In this document: piece by piece, positions 38,666-46,276 of the stretch | How the letters are laid out: each line of letters opens with the position of its first letter | How positions within the stretch are numbered: the stretch's first letter is position 1 | Assembly (NCBI GenBank): GCA_025464995.1 | Contig: JAODMO010000021.1 | Span: forward strand, 1-64,000 | Reading direction: 5' to 3' | DNA length: 64,000 nucleotides | DNA from: Microbacteriaceae bacterium | GTDB lineage: Bacteria; Actinomycetota; Actinomycetes; Actinomycetales; Microbacteriaceae | Made by a program: the position numbers and the translations under genes | The notes under the pieces: model-generated | What the model saw: the letters and a program-made list of their open reading frames with translations, nothing else | Databases searched by the model: none | Told to the model about the DNA's origin: nothing

Positions 38666-39895
38666 TCAGGGGGCGATATAGAGCGTCGACGACCGTGGAG
38701 ACAACGTCGCATCGAGTACGAGGCACGCGGCACCGACCGCTGCCACGTTGTCGCCGACGGTGGATTCGGCGACCGTGACCGGCCCCGTCGTCATCAGCGC
38801 GGGCGATCGGTTGATCAATTCGACGACATTGCGCGACACCGCCGTCGAGATGCGCTGCCAGTAGGGGCCCCCGAAGACGACGTGGGGGATGTCGAGCACG
38901 TTGACGATGGTAACGATGGCATCGGCCATGTGGCGCGCCACTCCGTCGAGCAGATCGACCGCCCGCTCGTCCCCGGCATACGCCAGCTGAGCGACGCGGG
39001 AGAAGCTCTCGTCGACGACGGCCGTCCCGAGTGGAACCGCGGGGGAGTCGAGGAGGCCGGCCGCGATGGCGCTGCCGACAATCGTCTCCGGGCTCACCGC
39101 GTCGCCGAGGCAGCCACGCCGTCCGCAACGGCAGACGGGGCCGTCGGGATCGACGATGACGTGCCCCACGTCGCCCGCATTGCTGGTGGTGCCTCGAAGG
39201 ACCTCCCGGCCCAGTACGATTCCCACGCCGACTCCGGTGCCGTAGTAGAAGAACACGAAGCTGTCGCGCTCGTGTCCCGTGCTCGTCCACAGCTCGGCCA
39301 CCGCCGCGCTGGTGACGTCCTTCTCGAGTAGGACGAAGAGCCCCGTCGCCTTCGCCAACTCGTCGCGCAACGCGACGCCGTGCCAGTTCGTGAGAAGGGG
39401 TGGATCGAGCACTATGCCGCGATTGATATCGATCGGACCCGGTGACGCGATGCCGACACCGAGAACGCGAGACCGGTCGATCCCGGACTCCTCGATGATC
39501 GCCTCGATAGAGTCGCGCATCTCAGCGACGACGGTGGCGGGGTCGACCGCGGAGGTGGTGTGGGTGGCGCTGTGGGCGAGGATCTCGCCGTCGATGTTCA
39601 GCAGTACGTAGTTCGTCACGGCAGGGTCGATGTGCACGCCGATCGCGTAATGGCCCGAAGGATCGAGTTGCAGGATGGTGCGCGGCTTGCCGACTCCCAG
39701 ATTCTGGATGCCTGCCTCACGGATGATGCCCGCATCCAGCAATCGGCGCGACACGTTGGACACCGTCTGGGCGCTGAGTCCCGTTTGTTCGGCAATCTCG
39801 ACGCGGCTCAGCCCCGCCGGGGTGCGACGGATGGTGTCGAGCACGACCGTCTGGTTGAATCCGCCGAGTGCGCGGAGATTCGAGCCTCGTTGCAT
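38666..39895 (-). CDS. ROK-family transcriptional regulator
   Basis: 409 aa from MQRGSNLRALGGFNQTVVLDTIRR. An N-terminal winged HTH (LSRVEIAEQTGLSAQTVSNVSRRLLDAGII, about 25-65) is followed by a ROK sugar-kinase-like domain: AIGVHIDPAVTNYVLLNIDGEIL, GVGIASPGPIDINRGIV, SFVFFYYGTGVGVGIVLGREVLRGTTSNAGDVGHVIVDPDGPVCRCGRRGCLGDAVS (zinc motif CxCGxxGCLG), and a phosphate-type loop. Lies 135 bases upstream of the binding-protein gene in the same direction; presumed repressor of the operon, relieved by a mannose-containing ligand. Confidence 0.93.
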   Translation of the reverse strand: MQRGSNLRALGGFNQTVVLDTIRRTPAGLSRVEIAEQTGLSAQTVSNVSRRLLDAGIIREAGIQNLGVGKPRTILQLDPSGHYAIGVHIDPAVTNYVLLNIDGEILAHSATHTTSAVDPATVVAEMRDSIEAIIEESGIDRSRVLGVGIASPGPIDINRGIVLDPPLLTNWHGVALRDELAKATGLFVLLEKDVTSAAVAELWTSTGHERDSFVFFYYGTGVGVGIVLGREVLRGTTSNAGDVGHVIVDPDGPVCRCGRRGCLGDAVSPETIVGSAIAAGLLDSPAVPLGTAVVDESFSRVAQLAYAGDERAVDLLDGVARHMADAIVTIVNVLDIPHVVFGGPYWQRISTAVSRNVVELINRSPALMTTGPVTVAESTVGDNVAAVGAACLVLDATLSPRSSTLYIAP

Positions 39896-40282
39896 CCTGT
39901 CTCCTCGCCTCGTGCGCAGGGTGCCAGTATGCCCTTCTCGCTGGCGGCCGCTCAACTGGCCCGCTCACGTCGATGCCGGCGCATCCTCGATACGACCACG
40001 TCCCTCGTCTACCATCGTCTCGTGGATGGTGCACCGTCACGACCCGCGTCATCTTCATCCAGGCGCCGGTGCCGGGGCGCACGACGAGGGGTTCTCCGTC
40101 GACTTCCGACGGATGCCGAAGGAGGACGACGATGTCGTGCCGTTCGCGCACCGCGACCTCCACGCGGCCGCCCTCCCACGCTCGATCACGCGGACGACGT
40201 CGGGTGGGCACCAGCTCGGCGACGACCTGCGGATGATCGCTGCCGACATCCGCGCGACCGTATGAGTGTTGGCGTGCGCCGC
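39896..40282. other. Stretch without a recognisable gene
   Basis: About 390 bases upstream of the ROK gene. Open frames exist on both strands but neither is convincing. The minus strand has a phrase EVAVRERHDIVVLLRHPSEVDGEPLVVRPG with no start or ribosome site that makes sense; the plus strand has VDFRRMPKEDDDVVPFAHRDLHAAALPRS ending at 40265. I cannot assign either. Next to a gene remnant, it may be decayed coding DNA; the ROK promoter must also lie here. Confidence 0.4.
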
Positions 40283-40455
40283 TCACGCGTCTTGCAGCGC
40301 GAAGCTCACCGCCTCGTCGATCGAGAGGTCCGGCGCGAGATGGAGTCGCTCGACCGCGACTCGTGCATCTTCCGTTCGGCGGCGAGCTCCTTGAGGGTAG
40401 AACTGACGAAGACGCGCAGCCGTTGATCGGGCGTTCGGATACCACCCGAGGTGGT
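40283..40455 (-). pseudogene. Remnant of a DUF4062/AAA-ATPase-TPR regulator: head joined to tail
   Basis: Reading the minus strand, one frame gives SGGIRTPDQRLRVFVSSTLKELAAERK, the conserved start of DUF4062-domain ATPase/LuxR-like regulators (family pattern RLRVFVSSTxxELAxERxAxRxAIERLxLxPVMFELGARPHPP). After a frameshift the next frame reads ARVAVERLHLAP, continuing the same motif, then switches directly to DLSIDEAVSFALQDA and a stop, which resembles the extreme C-terminus of such proteins (LSLDEAVAYAL). The intact protein would be several hundred residues to over 1000; here about 55 remain. So this looks like an internal deletion plus a frameshift. No start codon is evident in the head frame. 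Confidence 0.6.
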
Positions 40456-40531
40456 TTTCGTGCGTAGATTGTGGCGCTTGCAGCGCGCGTCTACCCCTCC
40501 GGCGTGCGATGCCTGGCGGGATCAGCCGCGG

Positions 40532-40954
40532 TCAGGCGGGCGGCCACACCCCGATGATGATCGCCATGATGACGATCGTCACGAACTCATGCGCGATGTT
40601 GAGCACCGTCAGTCCCGACGGGCGGCCGTCGAAGGCGTCGTGGGTGATGAACCGTGCGGCCGTGAACCCGGCCCACAGGATGATGGCCGTGACGAGCGCG
40701 TTGAGGAAGAAGCTGCCGCCGTAGAAGTCGAGCGAGATGAAGGCGGCTCCGGCCAGCACCCACGCGGTGATGAAGCTCACGATGACCGTGACGGCGATCG
40801 GCCACGTGGCGTCTTTCGCGTTGCCCGACGGCGTGATGTTGGCCTGCTTCATCCAGTAGTTGCCGAAGACGCGCGGGGTGTACCAGATCGAGCCGACCAC
40901 CATGCTCGAGAGCGTCGCGAGAAACACGGCCCAGTAGTTGATGTCGGGAACCAT
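40532..40954 (-). CDS. DUF1761-family membrane protein
   Basis: 140 aa with four helices (YWAVFLATLSSMVVGSIWYT; PIAVTVIVSFITAWVLAGAAF; FFLNALVTAIILWAGFTAARFI; EFVTIVIMAIIIGVW). The N-terminal SSMVVGSIWYTPRVFGNYWMKQANI is the DUF1761 signature. GAAGGAGGGGG precedes the ATG. Function unknown. Its upstream region carries two CTATAAGCC copies resembling the operator region of the satD-like gene nearby. Confidence 0.88.
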   Translation of the reverse strand: MVPDINYWAVFLATLSSMVVGSIWYTPRVFGNYWMKQANITPSGNAKDATWPIAVTVIVSFITAWVLAGAAFISLDFYGGSFFLNALVTAIILWAGFTAARFITHDAFDGRPSGLTVLNIAHEFVTIVIMAIIIGVWPPA

Positions 40955-41002
40955 GGTCCCCCTCCTTCGCTTCGTTGACCACAGTGTAGGACTTCCGTGC
41001 GC

Positions 41003-41039
41003 CTATAAGCCTATGGCTGATATCACGCAGCTATAAGCC
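41003..41039. promoter_or_regulatory. Paired CTATAAGCC repeats upstream of the DUF1761 gene
   Basis: CTATAAGCC occurs at 41003-41011 and 41031-41039, 28 bases apart, in the short gap between two minus-strand genes. On the minus strand a TACACT -10-like box lies about 14-20 bases downstream of the first copy, so the nearer copy overlaps the -35 region of the DUF1761 promoter. The TATAAGC core also appears next to the satD-like start. Confidence 0.45.
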
Positions 41040-41041
41040 AT

Positions 41042-41881
41042 TCAGTTAAGGGCGGTGAAGCGGAGGACTATGGCGACGACGAGCACGAGCCCCCAGCTCG
41101 CGAAGCTGCCCACGAGGAAATACTCGGCCTTCGACCCCGCGGCGTCGTCTTTCGAGATCTCCGGGAAACGGATGATGCCCTTGGCCGCCACGACGGCGGC
41201 GATGGCGGTGAACTCGCCCGAGAGCGCAAGGGTCAGCAGGAAGATGCGTTCGAGCGGCCCGATGAAGCGTCCGCCTTTCAATGGCGCGAACGGCTCTGCG
41301 GCCGCCGCGACGGCGGGCCCCGCCGCCCGGCGCGACCACCGGCGCGAGCGCGGTGCCTCGACCTCCGTCGGCACGGGTGCCGAATCGGCCTGTTGCGCTT
41401 CCGACCCTGTGCCGCGCAGCGCCGCTCGCACGATCACGTTGGCGGTCTCGAACAGGAAGAGCACGCCGCCCACGGCGAGGGCGAAGGTGCTGAACGACAC
41501 CTCGTCGAGGGCGGTGTACGGCAACCGGGCGTACCAGCGGGTGAGCCATCCGGCCGGCGGGGCGACCGCGGGGCCCGCGACGAAGACGACGACGACCGCG
41601 AGTGCCAGCCCGCGGACGGCCCAATAGGCGGGGCGGTCGGAAGTCGCGCCCGTGCGCCGGGCATCGGGCGCGGCCGACGCGAACGGCGCAGTGGCCACGA
41701 TCCAGGAGACGAGGGCCGCGACCCCGACCGCGTTCCACCACCAGTCGAGACCGGTGCCCATAGCGCCGACTACGAAGACGGCCGCACCGGCGAGCGCGGC
41801 AGGCCAGAGCCCACCCGGCGCACGCGACCGCATCAGGTCGGAGACGCCGAGCGCGGCGAGGAGGAGGGCGAGGAGGATCAC
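41042..41881 (-). CDS. Membrane protein coupled to the SatD-family gene
   Basis: 279 aa from a GTG that overlaps the upstream gene's stop (GTGA). It has about seven hydrophobic segments: VILLALLLAALGV, LWPAALAGAAVFVVGAMGTG, WWNAVGVAALVSWIVATAPF, ALAVVVVFVAGPAV, FSTFALAVGGVLFLFETANVIV, RIFLLTLALSGEFTAIAAVVAAKGIIRF, YFLVGSFASWGLVLVVAIVLRF. The loop between helices 5 and 6 is cytoplasmic and basic. The C-terminal phrase AAKGIIRFPEISKDDAAGSKAEYFLVGSFASW looks conserved in proteins linked to SatD-like genes. Role unknown; the coupling argues that it works with, or is controlled by, the SatD protein. Confidence 0.75.
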   Translation of the reverse strand: MILLALLLAALGVSDLMRSRAPGGLWPAALAGAAVFVVGAMGTGLDWWWNAVGVAALVSWIVATAPFASAAPDARRTGATSDRPAYWAVRGLALAVVVVFVAGPAVAPPAGWLTRWYARLPYTALDEVSFSTFALAVGGVLFLFETANVIVRAALRGTGSEAQQADSAPVPTEVEAPRSRRWSRRAAGPAVAAAAEPFAPLKGGRFIGPLERIFLLTLALSGEFTAIAAVVAAKGIIRFPEISKDDAAGSKAEYFLVGSFASWGLVLVVAIVLRFTALN

Positions 41882-42576
41882 GCGGCACCCCCGAGGATGA
41901 GGGTCTCGCTCGCGAGCAGGGCGGTCGCGCCGCTGCGTGAGAGACTCTGCGAGACCGCAGACTGGGAGATGCCCTCCTCGCGGGCGAGCTGCGCCTGGGT
42001 GCGCTCGAGCAGCTGTCCGAGCAGCAGCCTCCGGGCACGCGGCTGCATGGCGCCGACCATCTGGTCGCGGCAGAGGAGGTACGCGTTGACGAGGTGCTCG
42101 GCCGGGACGCCCGCCGGGGGCGCGTCCGCCGACGGTTCCGGGTCGGCGGAGTCGCCGGTAGCGAACCACGTGCGCACGAAGCCGAGCCGGGAGTACTCGT
42201 GCTCCCGTGCGGTGCCGATCGCCCTCCGCGCCGACCACCAGGCCGAACCATCCTGAATCGACCCCACCGCACCGGTGCCGACCGTGCGCAGCTCGCCGAG
42301 CCCGATGCCGAAGCGGCACTCCGCGCCGTCGGGGAGGCGCAGGCGCACGAGGAGTGTCGCACGCAGCGCCGCCGACAGGCCGGTGTACGCGCCCTGGAAC
42401 TCGTCGCCGACGGTGGGTTCGAGCGGCTGCAGCGCGGGCACGAGTCCATTGACGTCGCGGAGCACGTCGACGACCTCTGCCTGCAGCGCCCGGCGATCGG
42501 GATGCGTGCGTGACCGCGAGATGTCGACGATGACGGCGACGGCGTATCGCGATTCGTCGAGCTGCGAGCGACCCAT
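41878..42576 (-). CDS. SatD-family protein with C-terminal HTH
   Basis: 232 aa. The N-terminal part fits SatD-family proteins: YAVAVIVDISRSRTHPDRRALQAEVVDVLRDVN, LEPTVGDEFQGAYTGLSAALRATLLVRLRLPDGAECRFGIGLGEL (a nucleotide-cyclase-like beta/alpha fold with GDEFQ). The C-terminal part has a sigma-70 region-4-like HTH: LLLGQLLERTQAQLAREEGISQSAVSQSLSRSGATALL. SatD is named from the Streptococcus secretion/acid-tolerance locus, but its biochemistry is unknown. Start ATG is leaderless: TAAGCT lies 6 bases upstream. Coupled to the following membrane gene by a 4-base overlap. I infer a regulator that may bind the nearby TAAGC palindromes. Confidence 0.8.
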   Translation of the reverse strand: MGRSQLDESRYAVAVIVDISRSRTHPDRRALQAEVVDVLRDVNGLVPALQPLEPTVGDEFQGAYTGLSAALRATLLVRLRLPDGAECRFGIGLGELRTVGTGAVGSIQDGSAWWSARRAIGTAREHEYSRLGFVRTWFATGDSADPEPSADAPPAGVPAEHLVNAYLLCRDQMVGAMQPRARRLLLGQLLERTQAQLAREEGISQSAVSQSLSRSGATALLASETLILGGAA

Positions 42577-42624
42577 ATCGTAAGCTTAGCGCTTATACCG
42601 GGCCGATATAAGGCCCAAGCTTAT
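42577..42624 (-). promoter_or_regulatory. Promoter and two TAAGC inverted repeats before the SatD-family gene
   Basis: IR1 at 42581-42595 is TAAGC-N5-GCTTA; IR2 at 42608-42624 is ATAAG-N7-CTTAT. On the minus strand the -10 box TAAGCT (42583-42588) sits 6 bases before the ATG and inside IR1, so a protein bound to IR1 would block RNA polymerase. This is an autoregulation layout. The motif core TATAAGC is shared with the gap before the DUF1761 gene. Confidence 0.55.
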
Positions 42625-42819
42625 GTCGCCGCGTGTCGCGGCGATCGGGGCGGGCCCTCGATCTCGACGGCGGGCCACATTCCAGCCGACGGCTCACCCG
42701 GGCCGACATCGATGAGCCGCACCTCGCCGGCGAAGTCTGGGCCGGGACGAACCAGCCTGCGCGGCCGGGTGCACGCGCCCCCGCCCGCGGCGAGCAGCGG
42801 TTGCGAGGACGGCGTGCCG

Positions 42820-43716
42820 TCATCCCGGGTCGCGCGGTGAGATGGTGAATTCGACGTTCGCCCCGGTCCACTGGATGTACACCCGGTCTGCCACGACATT
42901 GACTCCCAATTGGTGAAATTCCTCGGCGGTGACACACACCTCCGCCATCTCCGTGCTGGCCGAGAGCGCGGTCGTCACGATGCAATAGCCGGCCCCCCGG
43001 TCCTGCGCGACCCAGACCCGCAGGCGGCCCGCCGACCCGACGTAGCGGGATGACGCCGGGTCGACCGCGTTTCCGGCTTGGGGCAGCTCGTCGACGGGAG
43101 CCTGCGCGACGTCGAACCATGTCCTCGCACCTATCCGGGCGTCCCCCCGCTCTGCCTCGGCGGGTTCGGCCGAGCGGCTTCCGCCCTGCGTCGCCGAAGC
43201 GTCTCCCGTCGGCTGCGCCTCTCGGCCTGCCGAGCCCAACCCGGCCACGGTGAAGATAACTGCGGTGGCCAGAAGGCCGCCCGCGAACGCCGCGGCAAGA
43301 GGGAGCCATCTCCGTCGCTCCGGTTGAGCGACGTCCACTACAGCGTCCCCTTGCGATCCTGCGGGTGAACCAGATCGGGATTCCGTTGTCGCGGCCTCGT
43401 AGCGGCGAATGCCGTCTTCCAGTGCCGTGGTCGCTGCTTGTCGGGATGAGTACGCGTCGCGCAGCGCGGCCGCAGCGACTTCCACCTCGTCGGCGCTGTG
43501 TCCGGGTCCGAAGACGATCCGCTCGTGCTCCGCGGCCGTTGCGGACGCAATCCCGCTGTCGACCTGCTGGCCCGGCCGACAGATGTCCCGCAGCAGCTCG
43601 ATCGGATCCTCAGACCCGGAATATCCTTCCAAGAAGCGTGCCAGGGCGTGCGGGCTCGAGGAGATCTCGCCGAGTACCGCACAAGCCCTCGCCCGCCACT
43701 CGTCCCGGTCGTTCAT
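42820..43716 (-). CDS. Single-pass membrane protein of unknown function
   Basis: 298 aa from MNDRDEWRARACAVLGEISSSPHALARFLEGYSG. The N-terminal 140 residues are cytoplasmic and helical with predicted coiled-coil character (EVEVAAAALRDAYSSRQAATTALEDGIRRYEAAT). One TM follows (WLPLAAAFAGGLLATAVIFTVAGL, about 155-178), then a Ser/Ala/Glu-rich linker and an external domain with two cysteines (GYCIVTTALSASTEMAEVCVTAEEFHQLGVNVVADRVYIQWT). The layout recalls anti-sigma-like membrane proteins but no zinc motif or sigma gene is present. The track ORF begins further upstream without a ribosome site. Not recognised. Confidence 0.65.
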   Translation of the reverse strand: MNDRDEWRARACAVLGEISSSPHALARFLEGYSGSEDPIELLRDICRPGQQVDSGIASATAAEHERIVFGPGHSADEVEVAAAALRDAYSSRQAATTALEDGIRRYEAATTESRSGSPAGSQGDAVVDVAQPERRRWLPLAAAFAGGLLATAVIFTVAGLGSAGREAQPTGDASATQGGSRSAEPAEAERGDARIGARTWFDVAQAPVDELPQAGNAVDPASSRYVGSAGRLRVWVAQDRGAGYCIVTTALSASTEMAEVCVTAEEFHQLGVNVVADRVYIQWTGANVEFTISPRDPG

Positions 43717-43870
43717 CCATCGACCATAAGTCTCAGCCCAGGGGATCGTGGAGACCGTTGCGCTGTGCCATAACGACTCACCCGGGTCGAATGGAGCAAC
43801 CGCCCCGCTGCGCATCGTTGCGTACGTCGATGACGGGAGTGGCGTGTTCGCCGGTCGTCGCGCCGCCGCG

Positions 43871-43876
43871 TACCGT
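43871..43876 (+). promoter_or_regulatory. Probable -10 box of the leaderless DUF3054 gene
   Basis: TACCGT, then GGACGC (6 bases), then ATG. Confidence 0.45.
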
Positions 43877-43882
43877 GGACGC

Positions 43883-44287
43883 ATGACGACGTCACGCTCC
43901 GACACCTTGCGTTTTCCGCCCTTCTGGGCTGCGGCGATCGACGGCGCCGTCGTGCTGCTCTTCGTGCTCATCGGCCGGGCGTCGCACGACGAAGATCCGG
44001 TGATCGGGGCGCTCACCACCTACTGGCCCTTTCTTGTCGGGCTGCTGCTCGGTTGGCTGATCGCCCGCGGATGGCGCGCGCCGCTCTCGCTCGTGCGCAC
44101 GGCGCTCCCCGTCTGGGCCGTCACGGTCGTGGTCGGGCTGCTGCTGCGCGCGGTGACGGGCCAGGGGGTTCAGCCGAGCTTCGTGATCGTCACGAGCGTC
44201 GTCCTCGCCGTCTTCCTTCTCGGCTGGCGCGCGGTCGTGGGCTTCGTCGTACGTCGTCAGTCGCGCAAGGCGCTCACCCGCACGTAG
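43883..44287 (+). CDS. DUF3054-family membrane protein
   Basis: 134 aa. Four helices: FWAAAIDGAVVLLFVLIGRASH, YWPFLVGLLLGWLIARGW, LPVWAVTVVVGLLLRAV, PSFVIVTSVVLAVFLLGWRAVVGFV. The pattern D(G)AVVLLFVLIGRASHDE...G...T.WPFL.G...GW is the DUF3054 signature, a small actinobacterial membrane family without known function. Start is the leaderless ATG. The 3' end overlaps the convergent GH43 gene by 31 bases. Confidence 0.85.
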   Translation: MTTSRSDTLRFPPFWAAAIDGAVVLLFVLIGRASHDEDPVIGALTTYWPFLVGLLLGWLIARGWRAPLSLVRTALPVWAVTVVVGLLLRAVTGQGVQPSFVIVTSVVLAVFLLGWRAVVGFVVRRQSRKALTRT

Positions 44288-46194
44288 TCGAAGCGGCTCT
44301 CGAAGCCCGCGCCACCCATCGACACGAGGCCGATGCGCGGTGAGGCGAGGTCGTGGCTCCACGTGCCGCCGCGCACCCAGTTGCGCCCGTTGATGCTCGT
44401 GTACGCGGTGTACAGCCCGTCGTGGTGCACGATGCGCAGGTATGTCGACTCTCCGACCGGCCCGACGACGGTGTTGCCGTAGTTGGGGTAGCCCGTGGGC
44501 ACCGGCGACTCCTGCTTCATGAACTCGGTCTGCCTCGTCTCCCAGATGGAGCTCGAGGCGAGCTTGACGTAGTTGCCGTCGTCGCCGTAGATCAAGAGTC
44601 CGCCCTGCACGTAGTTGTAGCAGCATCCCTCGGCGGGAACCGTGACGGTGACCTTCGTCTCGACGACGTAGTCGCCCTCGGGGGCAGGCTCGGTGAGCAC
44701 CGAAGCGAGCGGCTCTGCCGGCGGGTGTAGGTCGGCTGCCTGCGTCTGCCAGCGCAACTGGCCGTTGCGCAGCTGGAAGGATGCCGATTCGGGCCGGATC
44801 CAAGTCCAGCCGGTCAGTATCGAGTCGTTGAAGCTGTCGCTGAGGCGCGCGTAGGTCTTGCCGACCCGCACGTCGCGCACGAATCGCGGACGGTAGGCCG
44901 TCGTGTCGCCGGGTTGCGCCGCGGGGGCGGGCATCGTCTCGTCGGAGGGACCAGCGCCCCCGCGCACGACCGGCCAACCCTGGCGCCAGTCGAGCGGGTC
45001 GAGGAGCGCGGGCCGCTTCGTGTAGCCGACATCGTTCACGTAGTACGGGTCGCCCTGGTCGACGGCGTGGTAGATCGTCCAGTCCTGGCCGGCGAAGTCG
45101 GTGAAGACGGTGTTGTGGCCCGCGCCGATCCACCGGTTTCCGTTCTGGGTGAGCACGGGGGTGCCTCCGACGCGTCCGGCGAGCACGGAGACACCGTCAC
45201 GGTCGACGAACGGCCCCAGCGGGCTCTTCGAGCGGGCGGCGAAGACGGAGTACCCCGTGAGCGGACCGCGGCAGCAGTCCGTGGCCGACGCGAGCAGGTA
45301 GTACCACCCGCCATGGCGCAGCACGACCGCTCCCTCGTAGCGGTTGGCGATGGTGATGCGGGTCTCGGATGCCGCGATGGACGTGAGCCCGTCGGAGGCG
45401 AGCTCGCGCACGAAGATGCCGCCGAAGTAGCTGCCGAAGTACAGGTAGGTCGCGCTCCCGGTCGTCAGCACCTCGGGGTCGAACTGCCAACGACCACCGG
45501 CGTCGGGGGTCACGACCGGCACGCCCGTGTCGGTCCACGGGCCTGTGGGGCTGTCGCTCGTCGCGACGCCGATGGCGGACGGCCCTGGCTCGCTGGATCC
45601 GGCGGGCGGTGTCGTCTGGGAGGCGCCGAAGTAGAGGAGGTAGCGGCCGTCGCGGTAGGCGATCTCGGGCGCCCAGATGCCTCCGGTCGCTGCCACCCAC
45701 GACGGCTTGGTCGGGAAGGCGTCGCCGACGTAGGTCCAGGTCACGAGGTCGGTCGAGCGGAACATCGGCATGTTGTGGATGACGAGGCCGCCGGCGGCGT
45801 CGCGCTCGTCTTCGTACAGCGCGTCGGAGGTGCAGTAGAGATACCAGTTGGTGTCGCCGGCCTGCTGGCCGCGGATGATGTCGGGGTCGGCGCAACTCTC
45901 GGCCTCACCGCCGGGGATCGAGAGGTGGAGCGGGTTGCTGTACTCCGTCGCGGGCTCGCCGGGAGGTGTGGGCGTCGGGGTCGGTGTGGCCGTCGGGGTC
46001 GGTGAGGCGGTGGGCGTGGGCGTGGGCGTCGGCGTCGGCGTCGGCGTGGCCGTCGCTGTCGGCGTGGGGCTCGGCGACGCGGTCGCACTCGGAGTCGGGG
46101 TCGGCCCTGGGGTCGGATCCGCGGTGGCCGCGGCCACCGGGGCGGAGAGCAGGGCGGCCATCACAAGGGCGATGCCGGCACGTCGAAACACCAT
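44257..46194 (-). CDS. Secreted GH43 arabinan endo-hydrolase/arabinofuranosidase-like enzyme
   Basis: 645 aa. Signal peptide MVFRRAGIALVMAALLSAPVAAATA, a roughly 50-residue Pro-Thr(-Ala/Ser) linker, then a five-bladed GH43 domain: ESCADPDIIRGQQAGDTNWYLYCTSD (base Asp), MFRSTDLVTWTYVGDAF, GGIWAPEIAYRDGRYLLYFGAS, GRWQFDPEVLTTGSATYLYFGS (acid Glu), RYEGAVVLRHGGWYYLLASATDCCRG, GAGHNTVFTDFAGQDWTIYHAVD. A C-terminal concanavalin-like domain (FNDSILTGWTWIRPESASFQLRNGQLRWQ... YVRVSALRD) resembles modules of plant-polysaccharide enzymes. Extracellular release of arabino-oligosaccharides is the likely job; the exact linkage is not certain. Confidence 0.88.
   Translation of the reverse strand: MVFRRAGIALVMAALLSAPVAAATADPTPGPTPTPSATASPSPTPTATATPTPTPTPTPTPTASPTPTATPTPTPTPPGEPATEYSNPLHLSIPGGEAESCADPDIIRGQQAGDTNWYLYCTSDALYEDERDAAGGLVIHNMPMFRSTDLVTWTYVGDAFPTKPSWVAATGGIWAPEIAYRDGRYLLYFGASQTTPPAGSSEPGPSAIGVATSDSPTGPWTDTGVPVVTPDAGGRWQFDPEVLTTGSATYLYFGSYFGGIFVRELASDGLTSIAASETRITIANRYEGAVVLRHGGWYYLLASATDCCRGPLTGYSVFAARSKSPLGPFVDRDGVSVLAGRVGGTPVLTQNGNRWIGAGHNTVFTDFAGQDWTIYHAVDQGDPYYVNDVGYTKRPALLDPLDWRQGWPVVRGGAGPSDETMPAPAAQPGDTTAYRPRFVRDVRVGKTYARLSDSFNDSILTGWTWIRPESASFQLRNGQLRWQTQAADLHPPAEPLASVLTEPAPEGDYVVETKVTVTVPAEGCCYNYVQGGLLIYGDDGNYVKLASSSIWETRQTEFMKQESPVPTGYPNYGNTVVGPVGESTYLRIVHHDGLYTAYTSINGRNWVRGGTWSHDLASPRIGLVSMGGAGFESRFDYVRVSALRD
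45962..46114 (-). repeat. Low-complexity Pro-Thr linker DNA repeat in the GH43 gene
   Basis: About 150 bases of imperfect 6-base repeats (ACGCCG/ACACCG-type, encoding Pro-Thr and Ala-Thr) within the coding sequence. It forms a flexible and probably O-glycosylated linker between signal peptide and catalytic domain. Copy-number changes here would keep the reading frame when in whole hexamers. Confidence 0.7.
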
Positions 46195-46276
46195 GGGAGA
46201 CCTCCACTACGTCGGGGAATGCGTCCGAGGCTACCCCCCGGGTCGACCCATTCCTAGGGGTTGCGGTCATCCGTGC

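Noticed and set aside
45962-46114. Regular short repeats considered as a CRISPR or minisatellite
   Set aside because: They encode a Pro-Thr linker in frame within the GH43 gene; there are no spacers.
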